A stretch of DNA of 64,000 nt, taken from the NCBI GenBank assembly GCA_963728145.1, contig CAVSJA010000007.1, positions 186,001 to 250,000 of the forward strand. Direction: 5' to 3'. Shown piece by piece: positions 17,219 to 24,989 of this stretch. Position numbers and translations under genes: made by a program. The stretch is from CAVSJA01 sp963728145 (GTDB taxonomy: Bacteria > Bacteroidota > Bacteroidia > Chitinophagales > Chitinophagaceae). The notes beneath the pieces are model-generated. The model made no database searches. It was not told the origin of the DNA and was given only the letters and a program-made list of their open reading frames with translations. Position 1 is the first letter of the stretch, and the number at the start of each line of letters is the position of its first letter.

Positions 17219-17584
17219 ATGTTTTTACGTCAAATATGTAGGTACAATAAATCCCAGGATATGGTAACAAACTCTACTCAGCAGGAAATATTACTTATGA
17301 CGGGGACCAGTTTTGCGGAAAGACAATGGGCCGAAAAAATTGATTCCGGCGAAGGACGCGCTAACCAGGAAGAACAATTAGAAGAAGCTTGCTGGAATGG
17401 ATTACTTCCCGAAATATTACCCGAGATATTTTTCGAAAACCCAAACGCGAAGAAATTATATCTCTGGAAAATCCGTCAGGCAAAATCATTTTTGGAAATC
17501 GAATTAGGAGAAACGCCGGTTACGATTGATAGGTATTTTTCATTGGACCCGGATTATTTTCTCTCGGTTCAATCTTATAACTAA
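17219..17584 (+). CDS. Conserved-looking small hypothetical protein
   Basis: 121 residues, no signal peptide or membrane segment. It is acidic and Glu-rich (GEGRANQEEQLEEACWNGLLPEILPEIFF) and ends with FLEIELGETPVTIDRYFSLDPDYFLS, which looks like folded sequence. A more likely start is the ATG at 17261 (MVTNSTQQEIL), where the composition becomes protein-like. A good terminator follows at 17668. Not recognised; possibly a small adaptor. No frame is evident in 17024-17218. Confidence 0.6.
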   Translation: MFLRQICRYNKSQDMVTNSTQQEILLMTGTSFAERQWAEKIDSGEGRANQEEQLEEACWNGLLPEILPEIFFENPNAKKLYLWKIRQAKSFLEIELGETPVTIDRYFSLDPDYFLSVQSYN

Positions 17585-17667
17585 AAGTGATTTTTTTCAG
17601 TTTTTGATTATTTAATTTGAATTCAAGGTTCGGTTAAAAACCAACGATTCTTATATCCATATAGCGG

Positions 17668-17693
17668 CCCCCGGCGATAGTGTCGGGGGTTTT
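17668..17693 (+). terminator. Intrinsic terminator after the small hypothetical gene
   Basis: CCCCCGGC (17668-17675), loop GATAGT, GTCGGGGG (17682-17689) with one G-U pair, then TTTT. Lies 84 bases past the stop of 17219-17584. Confidence 0.75.
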
Positions 17694-17847
17694 GCATACC
17701 CGCCCAAGGCAGTTCCCGAACACTTCCCTAAATCCAGTTAAAATTCCAGTTTGTAGAATTTCAACCACAATAAAACCAGCTGAAACTGCTTATATATGCA
17801 GTTGGGATGAGAATGCGGTTGTTGGGTGACAATTTCCTCGGATTCAG

Positions 17848-17875
17848 CCTGTCTTCCCCCATGGCAGGTTTTTTT
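17848..17875 (+). terminator. Second terminator-like hairpin, 30 bases upstream of the next start
   Basis: CCTGTC/GGCAGG stem (one G-U) with a 9-base loop and seven T. It ends only 29 bases before the ATG at 17905, so it could be the end of a small transcript from 17694-17875 or a leader attenuator for the downstream gene. The rest of the 17585-17904 gap shows no gene. Confidence 0.5.
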
Positions 17876-17904
17876 CTCTATATGTATAAAGGGGATCTTT
17901 GTAA

Positions 17905-20502
17905 ATGAGAAAACGGTATGCCCTTCACCTTATGCTAAAACATTGCTTCTTACCCGCGATGTTGGTGCTTTGCTTTCATTCCAAAGCTCAACAGGGTTTT
18001 CCATCTGATTCAACCAGGAAGGCTTACCAGACGGTTGTTGCCGGTAAACAGTATGAAAGATCCTCGCTTCACCAATCTCTTTGGGGGAAACACTATCGTA
18101 AAGAATGGAGCACTCCGGTAAGAATTCCACAATTTTACCTGGAATCTGAAGCCGGCGGATTGCATCCATATGAACCGGGTGGCGGAAGGCAAACCAAATC
18201 ATTAAAACTCCGAAGCGTTAATGAAAGGGAGTACGTGTTGAGGAGTATCGACAAAGATTTTGGTAAAGCATTACCTGAGATTTTCCAGGGCACCATCGCA
18301 GATAAAATAATTAAAGACCAGGGATCGATTGGACATCCCTATGCAGCGTTGACAATTCCTTCAATGGCTGAAGCTGCGAAGATCTATCATGCTAATCCGA
18401 CAATTGTTTATGTACCAACCCAGGCAGCATTGCAAAGCTTCGGTGCTGAATTCGGCAACAAACTTTATCTATTCGAACAAAGGCCCGAGGGAAATTGGGA
18501 AGATGCGTCCAATTTCGGCAATTCAAAACTCATTATTTCAACAGAAGAATTATTGAGAAAGTTATTATCAGGAAGCGATAATAAAGTCGATCAACGGGCT
18601 TATATACGCGCCAGACTTTTTGACATTTTTATTGGAGATTGGGGAAGGCATGAAGATCAATGGCGTTGGGCGAGTTTCAACGAAGAAAATAAAACCATTT
18701 ACCGGCCAATACCCCGCGATCGCGACCAGGCATATTCGAAATTTGATGGGCTGCTGCTTGGCCTTGCAAAGTCCGCAGCAAACATGAGTTACCTGGAAAG
18801 TTTTGAGAAAGAAATCAAGAATGTTAACGCATTCAATTTTCAGGCAAGAAATCTTGATCGAAGACTGGCGAACGAAATGGTCTTAAATGATTGGACCAGT
18901 ATCGCAAAAGACTTGCAAGCTTTGTTAACTGACAGGGTAATTGAGAACTCAGTCAAAAAACTTCCACCAGAAGTATTTCCTATTTCCGGAGAAGAGATCA
19001 TAACAAAATTGAAATCCAGAAGAGATCACCTCATCGAATATGCTGAGAAATACTACCGATTCATTGCGGAAGAAGTGGATATCCCGGGTACATTCTCACA
19101 GGATTTCTTCGAAGTGCTTCGCATGAACGATAATGAAACCACCGTAAAACTCTATAGTATCGATACGACTGGAAACGTAAGCAAGACTCCTTTTTACTCA
19201 AGAAAATTCTTTACCGGAGAAACAAAGGAAATCCGCATTTACGGGATTAGTTCAAATGATATCTATCATATCGACGGTGAAGTAAAGAAAGGAATCACAG
19301 TGAGGCTGATTGGTGGAAGAGGCAAGGATATTTATGCGGATAAATCATCAGCTAACGGGAAGAAGGCTTTTATTTATGATGATCATCAAAACGAGATCAT
19401 TACTTCAAGAGAAACCGTGTTGAAATTAACTGATAATGATCCAACGAGGCCTGCATATAGATATAATGCATTTTTATACGATAAGAAAGGGATTCGGCCG
19501 GAATTGTTTTACGACTATTCCGATAAATTATATGTCGGTGTTGGATACAAAATGATCAATTATAAATGGAATCGTGATCCCTTCGCTTCATTCCATGCTT
19601 TGCATCTGCGTTATTCCATTCCGCAAAAAGCATTCAGTTTTACTTATGAGGGATTTGTCAACAAGTTCGTCGGGAAATGGAACCTGGAATTGTTTGGAAA
19701 CTATGACCTGGTTCGCTGGACGAATTTCTTCGGTCTCGGAAACGAAACGACCGAAATAGTCAATGACCTCGACTATTACCGGATGCGTTCAAAAGAGATA
19801 ATGGTAAGGGTTGGTCTCAATAGGAGATTTGGAAGGTTTGTTACTTTCAGTGTAAGTCCTTTTTACCGTTCTGTCGATATCATCCGTGATACCGGGAGAT
19901 TTGTATTTAAAGAATTCCAGGATGGAAAGGATCTTTTTATAAGAAATCATTTTGGGGGAGGAATACTGAGTCTGATGTATTCAAGCATAAATGATCTTAA
20001 TCTTCCTACCAGGGGATTGATTCTTTATGGAAATGTTGAGCATGGTCGAAATCTGGAGGAATCTTCAAGAGATTACACGCGTTATATAGGTGTCGTTGAA
20101 TTTTATCTTCCCTTATCCAAACGTTTTATTGCAAGAGTGAGAACGGGTGCTTCAACAGTTACTGGTGAACCGGAATTTTATCAAATGAATCCACTTGGTG
20201 GAGTTTGGTCATTGCGTGGGTTCAGAAGGGACCGCTATTGGGGTAATACGAGTTTTTATAGTAACCATGAATTGCAATACCTGGTTGATTTCAAAAGCTC
20301 TGTATTCAACGGCAAAGCTGGATTGCTCGGATTTTATGATATAGGAAGAGTTTGGTTGAATGGCGAAAAATCAAATCAATGGCATAGCGGATATGGTGGA
20401 GGAATTATCATAGCGCCATTCAACAAGTTTTCAGTGGCAGCTACCTATGGTATATCTCAGCAAGACCGACTTCTGCAGCTTAGATTCAATTGGCGGCTTT
20501 GA
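17905..20502 (+). CDS. Kinase-like domain fused to a BamA-type outer-membrane barrel
   Basis: An 865-residue secreted protein: signal peptide to about residue 29 (CFHSKAQ), an N-terminal domain (about 60-400) and a C-terminal surface-antigen (BamA/Omp85-like) barrel from about 500 to LRFNWRL. The N-terminal domain has a Gly-rich turn EPGGGRQTKSLKL (about 90-102), strand YVLRSID (about 110-116), a large helical part, GDWGRHEDQ (244-252) and PRDRDQAY (270-277). Spacing of these last two resembles the catalytic Asp and metal-binding Asp of HipA/FAM20-like kinases. Similar modules occur in Bacteroidota next to metallophosphoesterase domains, absent here. The barrel carries GGVWSLRGFRRDRYWG, the lid-loop RGF motif. 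Activity is a prediction; location in the outer membrane is likely. Confidence 0.82.
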   Translation: MRKRYALHLMLKHCFLPAMLVLCFHSKAQQGFPSDSTRKAYQTVVAGKQYERSSLHQSLWGKHYRKEWSTPVRIPQFYLESEAGGLHPYEPGGGRQTKSLKLRSVNEREYVLRSIDKDFGKALPEIFQGTIADKIIKDQGSIGHPYAALTIPSMAEAAKIYHANPTIVYVPTQAALQSFGAEFGNKLYLFEQRPEGNWEDASNFGNSKLIISTEELLRKLLSGSDNKVDQRAYIRARLFDIFIGDWGRHEDQWRWASFNEENKTIYRPIPRDRDQAYSKFDGLLLGLAKSAANMSYLESFEKEIKNVNAFNFQARNLDRRLANEMVLNDWTSIAKDLQALLTDRVIENSVKKLPPEVFPISGEEIITKLKSRRDHLIEYAEKYYRFIAEEVDIPGTFSQDFFEVLRMNDNETTVKLYSIDTTGNVSKTPFYSRKFFTGETKEIRIYGISSNDIYHIDGEVKKGITVRLIGGRGKDIYADKSSANGKKAFIYDDHQNEIITSRETVLKLTDNDPTRPAYRYNAFLYDKKGIRPELFYDYSDKLYVGVGYKMINYKWNRDPFASFHALHLRYSIPQKAFSFTYEGFVNKFVGKWNLELFGNYDLVRWTNFFGLGNETTEIVNDLDYYRMRSKEIMVRVGLNRRFGRFVTFSVSPFYRSVDIIRDTGRFVFKEFQDGKDLFIRNHFGGGILSLMYSSINDLNLPTRGLILYGNVEHGRNLEESSRDYTRYIGVVEFYLPLSKRFIARVRTGASTVTGEPEFYQMNPLGGVWSLRGFRRDRYWGNTSFYSNHELQYLVDFKSSVFNGKAGLLGFYDIGRVWLNGEKSNQWHSGYGGGIIIAPFNKFSVAATYGISQQDRLLQLRFNWRL

Positions 20503-20507
20503 GAAAC

Positions 20508-21737
20508 TTATTTTTCCTTCTCCGTTATTAATGAGGTTAAATGTGATATCCTTCCCGGATATTCCTCCAATGCTTTTTCCAAACAATCCATGGCGTTATT
20601 GAGGTCTTTTGTATTCAGTACATAGGCCAAACGAACTTCATTTAATCCAAGGCCCTTGCTTCCATAAAATCCTGTGGCCGGTGCAAGCATTACTGTTTGC
20701 TTATTGTGTGAGAATGATTCCAATAACCATTGGCAGAATTTATCACTATCATCAATCGGTAACCTGGCCATCGCATAAAATGCACCGCCAGGAGATGGAC
20801 AGAATACACCCGGCATTGCATTCAATCTATTGACAAGAATATCACGTCGCTTCAGGTATTCGGCCTTTGGCTTTTCGAAATAATTTGACGGAAGGTCAAC
20901 TGCAGCTTCGCCCATGATCTGCGCAAGGCCGGGAGGACTCAATCTCGCTTGTGCAAATTTCATTGCAACATCATACACTTCTTTATTCTTTGTGACCAGT
21001 GCACCTAACCTTGCACCACATGCGCTATATCGTTTGCTGATCGTATCCATCAGTAATACATTTTCATCCAGCCCATCAAGATGCATCGCACTTACATATT
21101 CTCCATCATAACAAAATTCCCGGTAGGCTTCGTCGCTGAATAAATAAAGATTGTGCTTTAGGCAGACCTTTTTCAAGGCTTCCATTTCTTCCCTGCTATA
21201 AAGGTAGCCTGTCGGATTATTGGGACTACAAATGATCACGGCTCTTGTTTTGTTTGTGATCACTTTCTCGAAGTCTTCAATTGGCGGTAGTGCGAATCCA
21301 TTCTCAATATGTGAAGTAATAGGAACTACATTTACGCCGGCAGCACAGGCAAACCCATTATAATTTGCGTAAAAAGGTTCTGGAATTATGACTTCATCAC
21401 CTGGATTCAGGCAGGAGAAAAATCCAAACATGATCGCTTCGGAACCGCCTGTAGTTATTATGATCTGTTCATGAGTAATATCAATACCCACTCCTTTATA
21501 ATATTTTACGAGTTTTTTCCGGTAAGATTCATTTCCCGCGCTATGGCTGTACTCCAAAACCTTGATATCTGCCTTACGAACAGCGTCAAGTATGGCGGGA
21601 GGAGTTTCAATATCGGGTTGACCAATATTAAGGTGATAAACCTTTATTCCTCTTTTCTTTGCCGCTTCGGCAAAAGGAACGAGTTTTCTGATAGGCGAGG
21701 GCGGCATCAGCTCACCGCGTTTTGAAATTGATAACAT
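20508..21737 (-). CDS. PLP-dependent aminotransferase, class I/II
   Basis: About 409 residues, aspartate-aminotransferase fold type I. The cofactor Lys lies in MDTISKRYSACGARLG; other marks are NIGQPDIETPP, TTGGSEAIMFGF (phosphate-binding loop), CSPNNPTGYLY and FSDEAYREFCYDG (Asp that contacts the pyridine nitrogen). The ATG at 21737 (MLSISKRGELMPPSPIRKL) is preferred to the one at 21791 because the conserved N-terminus starts there. Substrate could be aspartate or aromatic/branched amino acids. Convergent with the kinase-like/barrel gene, five bases between stops. The 21792-22019 gap upstream shows nothing. Confidence 0.93.
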   Translation of the reverse strand: MLSISKRGELMPPSPIRKLVPFAEAAKKRGIKVYHLNIGQPDIETPPAILDAVRKADIKVLEYSHSAGNESYRKKLVKYYKGVGIDITHEQIIITTGGSEAIMFGFFSCLNPGDEVIIPEPFYANYNGFACAAGVNVVPITSHIENGFALPPIEDFEKVITNKTRAVIICSPNNPTGYLYSREEMEALKKVCLKHNLYLFSDEAYREFCYDGEYVSAMHLDGLDENVLLMDTISKRYSACGARLGALVTKNKEVYDVAMKFAQARLSPPGLAQIMGEAAVDLPSNYFEKPKAEYLKRRDILVNRLNAMPGVFCPSPGGAFYAMARLPIDDSDKFCQWLLESFSHNKQTVMLAPATGFYGSKGLGLNEVRLAYVLNTKDLNNAMDCLEKALEEYPGRISHLTSLITEKEK

Positions 21738-22019
21738 CTGCCAAAGATAAAACTCCGGCCTCAAATCATCTTTTCCGGGCCGGCCATGCATTCTAAGATG
21801 AATTTATAAACCTCGAAAACGCATTTTCGTTGGTACCCGCCTGATTGTCGTTCATGGGTTGAAAACCATTGGTGGATTGAGGTTTTGCGTAGGTGTACGA
21901 ATAGTTGACATACAAAGAACTCCCATTCAAATAAAAAAGACGCTTCGGGAAGGATAATCGCTTAATATTTGGACATAACAAACTAGACTATCAAACCCAC
22001 TCAACCGATCAAAAAGCTT

Positions 22020-23819
22020 ATGAAGATCAAGACTGCTGTCATTTTTTTATTCCCCCTCGCATTAAATTATAATGCGAATGCTCAGCCCCTGATGTTTCGG
22101 GGAGAATCTGAGTCCAAATCCACAAATACAGGCGTATTTGGAAAAGAGTCCTGGACTTTTAATGCCGGTGGTCCCATCCGTTCAACTGCAGCTTCCAATG
22201 AAAACAATATTTATTTCGGAGCAAGCAATGGAAAGTTTTATGCGCTTGACAAGAAATCAGGGAAAATAAAATGGCTATTTACGAGCCAGTATCCGATTAA
22301 CTCCTCGCCCGCGCTTCAAAATGGAATGGTTTATTTTTCGGATAACCAGCAATGTCTATACTCTTTAAATGCATCAACAGGGAAGATGATTTGGAAATAT
22401 GAATTCGGTGAATCAAAACCCTACGACTGGAGTTTTGATTATTATTATTCTTCCCCAACACTTATCGGTAACCAAATTATTATCGGCGCCAAAGACGGCT
22501 ATGTTTATAAGATTAATCAGAATACAGGTAAACCAGCCTGGAAATTCAAATCAGAAGGAATTGTAAGAAGTACTGCTTATGTACAGTATGGGTTGCTGTA
22601 CTTCGGAGACACGGATGGAATACTTTATGCAGTTGATCTTAATACTGGCAAGGAAGTATGGAGATTTTTAACCGTTGGCAATGGTTTAAAGAATGAGGAC
22701 TTTGGATTCGACCGCCGTGCAATCATTTCTTCTCCTGTAATAAAAAATGATATCATAGTTTTCGGTTGTAGGGATGGATTTCTTTACGCGGTAGACAAGA
22801 AAACCGGAAAGGAATTATGGAGGATGGATCACCAGGTTTCCTGGGTTATATCTTCCCCAGCCATTGTTGACAATATAGTTGTGACCGGAACCTCCGACGG
22901 AAGATTTGTACAGGCTATTGATCTTAACACAGGAAAGGAGATCTGGAAACATCGTACAGCAAATATTGTTTGGTCATCGCCTGTTGTACAAAACAATAAG
23001 GTGTACATAGGAAGTGGTGAAGGAATATTGTATTGCCTGGATTTGAAGACCGGTCAACGATTGAATGGATTCCAGGCAAAGGGTAAGATCTTTTCCTCAC
23101 CGATTATTTCTGGTGGATCCTTATTCTTTGGAACTGACAATGGGTATTTTTATTCGCTCAGCAGCCTGGCTGAAATAAAACCTTCATCCCCTTCAATCAG
23201 AAGATTTGTTTATTGGGAACCGGGGGTAAATATTCATTTTCGTTATGGTATCGATGTGAAGGTGAGGGACTATCTCGTTGAACAACGATATCGAAGAGTG
23301 GAAGCGGCAAGATTGACTGAATTGCTAAATCAAAATGATTCCGCAATTGGAACGGTTATCGTTTTCGCTGCAAATTATTTCCCGCCCCAATCCATTTCAT
23401 CATTGAGAAAATTCCTCAGCAATGGTGGAAGAATTGTTATGCTTGGTGTAAATCCACTTGCATTTAAAGTTGATACAGTAGGGAAGAGATTTACAGGATT
23501 CAATTTTCTCTATCCCGATACAGTACTCAATATTAAATATGGTCAACACAATGACCTTCGTTCCTTCGGCGGCATTTATCCATGTTTCGCAACCGAAGAG
23601 GGACTCAAAAGAGGATTACCTCCATTCTGGACCGCTCCACTTGGATTGCAGGCCAACCAGGTCGATCTTGTTTTAGCAAAGGATGAAAACGGATTAGCCA
23701 CCGCCTGGATAAAAAGATATCATTCCCATAAGGGCTCGGGTCTTTTGCAAATTTGGGTTGATGGGGAAGGGGTGGACGATGTGAGTTTTATAATTAAGGC
23801 GGCGGAGTATGATATGTGA
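22020..23819 (+). CDS. Secreted PQQ-type beta-propeller protein with C-terminal GATase-like domain
   Basis: A 599-residue secreted protein with a signal peptide to about residue 22 (YNANAQ). Residues about 40-385 hold seven or eight PQQ-like repeats with the pattern x-Y-ALDxKxGKxxW (FYALDKKSGKIKW, YAVDLNTGKEVW, LYCLDLKTGQ). The C-terminal 210 residues form a separate alpha/beta domain (GTVIVFAANYFPP, LSNGGRIVMLGVNP) that resembles the class I glutamine-amidotransferase-like fold used in some glycosidase-associated proteins. Whether PQQ is bound is doubtful; such propellers often act as scaffolds. Stands alone. Confidence 0.82.
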   Translation: MKIKTAVIFLFPLALNYNANAQPLMFRGESESKSTNTGVFGKESWTFNAGGPIRSTAASNENNIYFGASNGKFYALDKKSGKIKWLFTSQYPINSSPALQNGMVYFSDNQQCLYSLNASTGKMIWKYEFGESKPYDWSFDYYYSSPTLIGNQIIIGAKDGYVYKINQNTGKPAWKFKSEGIVRSTAYVQYGLLYFGDTDGILYAVDLNTGKEVWRFLTVGNGLKNEDFGFDRRAIISSPVIKNDIIVFGCRDGFLYAVDKKTGKELWRMDHQVSWVISSPAIVDNIVVTGTSDGRFVQAIDLNTGKEIWKHRTANIVWSSPVVQNNKVYIGSGEGILYCLDLKTGQRLNGFQAKGKIFSSPIISGGSLFFGTDNGYFYSLSSLAEIKPSSPSIRRFVYWEPGVNIHFRYGIDVKVRDYLVEQRYRRVEAARLTELLNQNDSAIGTVIVFAANYFPPQSISSLRKFLSNGGRIVMLGVNPLAFKVDTVGKRFTGFNFLYPDTVLNIKYGQHNDLRSFGGIYPCFATEEGLKRGLPPFWTAPLGLQANQVDLVLAKDENGLATAWIKRYHSHKGSGLLQIWVDGEGVDDVSFIIKAAEYDM

Positions 23820-23820
23820 A

Positions 23821-23901
23821 ATGGTTTGATGGCTGGATTGTTTGATTGTTGGTTTCACAAATAATAAACCCAACAATCAAACAATATAACAATCGAACCA
23901 T
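23821..23901. repeat. Octamer arrays in inverted orientation (ATTGTTTG word)
   Basis: Left arm units ATGGTTTG, ATGGCTGG, ATTGTTTG, ATTGTTGG start right after the stop of the propeller gene; the right arm (CCAACAAT, CAAACAAT, ATAACAAT, CGAACCAT) is its imperfect complement. Arms of about 35 bases, short loop. Close relative of 32486-32584. Confidence 0.85.
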
Positions 23902-23910
23902 GTGAATAAA

Positions 23911-23938
23911 AAAGCCTCCCGATACTTCGGGAGGCTTT
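23911..23938. terminator. Bidirectional intrinsic terminator between convergent genes
   Basis: AAAGCCTCCCGA and TCGGGAGGCTTT form a 12-bp stem with loop TACT, with A and T runs on both sides. Serves the plus-strand propeller gene and the minus-strand DUF1573 gene. Its core CCTCCCGATACTTCGGGAGG (23915-23934) recurs with one change inside the histidine kinase gene at 35883. Confidence 0.85.
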
Positions 23939-23960
23939 CGAATATAAACTGATCAATTTA

Positions 23961-24398
23961 TTATCCTTTTTTTCCAGATTTCTCTTTAGTGTATTTCACA
24001 AAGTCAACTTCAGTCAGCACTTCTCCGGTGATCTTGATCTCAACTGGAGCATCAACTCCGGCAACTTTTACATAGATGCTTTTGTTGAAAGGACCTACAG
24101 CCTGAGCATTAAAGCCGGCAGTGATCTTATCTACTTTACCCTTCGCAACAGCTCCTTCAGGTTTTACGGGAGTAGTGCAACCGCAGGATGCAGTAGCGGA
24201 TTCAATTACGATCGGTTTCTCAGTAACATTAATAAATGCGAAATCATAAGTTACAGGAACGCCCTGCTTGATCTTACCGAAATCATGAGTCATTTCTTTA
24301 AACTTCACATAGTCGTCAGCTTTCTTTTGCGTAGCATTCTGAGCAAAGAGCACGGTTGTAAACAAAACAGTAGAAAGAACGAGCATGAACTTTTTCAT
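23961..24398 (-). CDS. DUF1573 secreted protein
   Basis: A 145-residue protein with a signal peptide (to about residue 19) and one DUF1573 Ig-like/ASPM-SPD-2-like domain. The family core is KEMTHDFGKIKQGVPVTYDF, VIESATASCGCTTPVKPEG and IYVKVAGVDAPVEIKITG, with the conserved CGCT pair. Unknown function; common in Bacteroidota, often in several copies. Second gene of a tandem pair; 12 bases after the paralogue at 24411. Confidence 0.93.
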   Translation of the reverse strand: MKKFMLVLSTVLFTTVLFAQNATQKKADDYVKFKEMTHDFGKIKQGVPVTYDFAFINVTEKPIVIESATASCGCTTPVKPEGAVAKGKVDKITAGFNAQAVGPFNKSIYVKVAGVDAPVEIKITGEVLTEVDFVKYTKEKSGKKG

Positions 24399-24410
24399 AT
24401 TTGCCGATTT

Positions 24411-24863
24411 TTATTGAGTATTTACTTTGAATAATGTCAATGACGGGTTTACCGGTGCCGGGGTTGCCGGAGCCTTGTAAACATTTCCTGAAATCAATAT
24501 GTTTTTAATAAGCCCACCATTATAAATAATTGAAACGGTCTTATTGAATGGTCCTTCAGCCGCTGAATTATACCCTACTCTTATAGTAGCGCTTGCACCT
24601 GGTGCGATCGCGTCGCGGCTCCATTCAGGAGTGGTACAACCGCAAGTTGCCGTTACATTCTCCAGGCGTATTGGTTGGGTGCTGGTATTTACAATTTCGA
24701 ATAAGTGGGTGACGGGACGGCCTTGTTGGATTTTTCCAAAATCATAACTGGGTTGTTTTAAAAACAAAACATCGGCCGCGGGCTTCGTCTCAGCGATGCT
24801 GGTTTGCGCAGATGCGCTAAAAACAGCGGATGCGACCAGCAGAAGGGCTAAGATTTTCTTCAT
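24411..24863 (-). CDS. DUF1573 secreted protein, tandem paralogue
   Basis: 150 residues, signal peptide to about residue 19 (FSASAQ), then QPSYDFGKIQQGRPVTHLFEIVNTS, ENVTATCGCTTPEWSRD and NKTVSIIYNGGLIKNILISG. It has the same CGCT core and domain layout as the following gene, so the pair arose by duplication. It starts 126 bases before the divergent E1 dehydrogenase gene. Confidence 0.93.
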   Translation of the reverse strand: MKKILALLLVASAVFSASAQTSIAETKPAADVLFLKQPSYDFGKIQQGRPVTHLFEIVNTSTQPIRLENVTATCGCTTPEWSRDAIAPGASATIRVGYNSAAEGPFNKTVSIIYNGGLIKNILISGNVYKAPATPAPVNPSLTLFKVNTQ

Positions 24864-24977
24864 ATTGGATACCTGTTTAACTGTCTCAAAAATACATTTT
24901 TAACGCTGTAAAAGCCAACAAAATTTCACGCTAATGACAATTTTTTAACATGCCCGGCAAATGGATGTTAGTATCCC

Positions 24978-24985
24978 TATTTTTG
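24978..24985 (+). promoter_or_regulatory. Candidate -7 box for the E1 gene
   Basis: TATTTTTG fits the Bacteroidota -7 consensus TAnnTTTG exactly and ends four bases before the ATG at 24990. No clear -33 TTTG was found. If real, transcription would begin at or next to the start codon, giving a leaderless message. Confidence 0.3.
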
Positions 24986-24989
24986 CTAA

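Noticed and set aside
21793..21981. 62-codon minus-strand frame upstream of the aminotransferase
   Set aside because: Low-complexity, Ser/Asn/Tyr-rich product without a start context or similarity; the gap looks non-coding.
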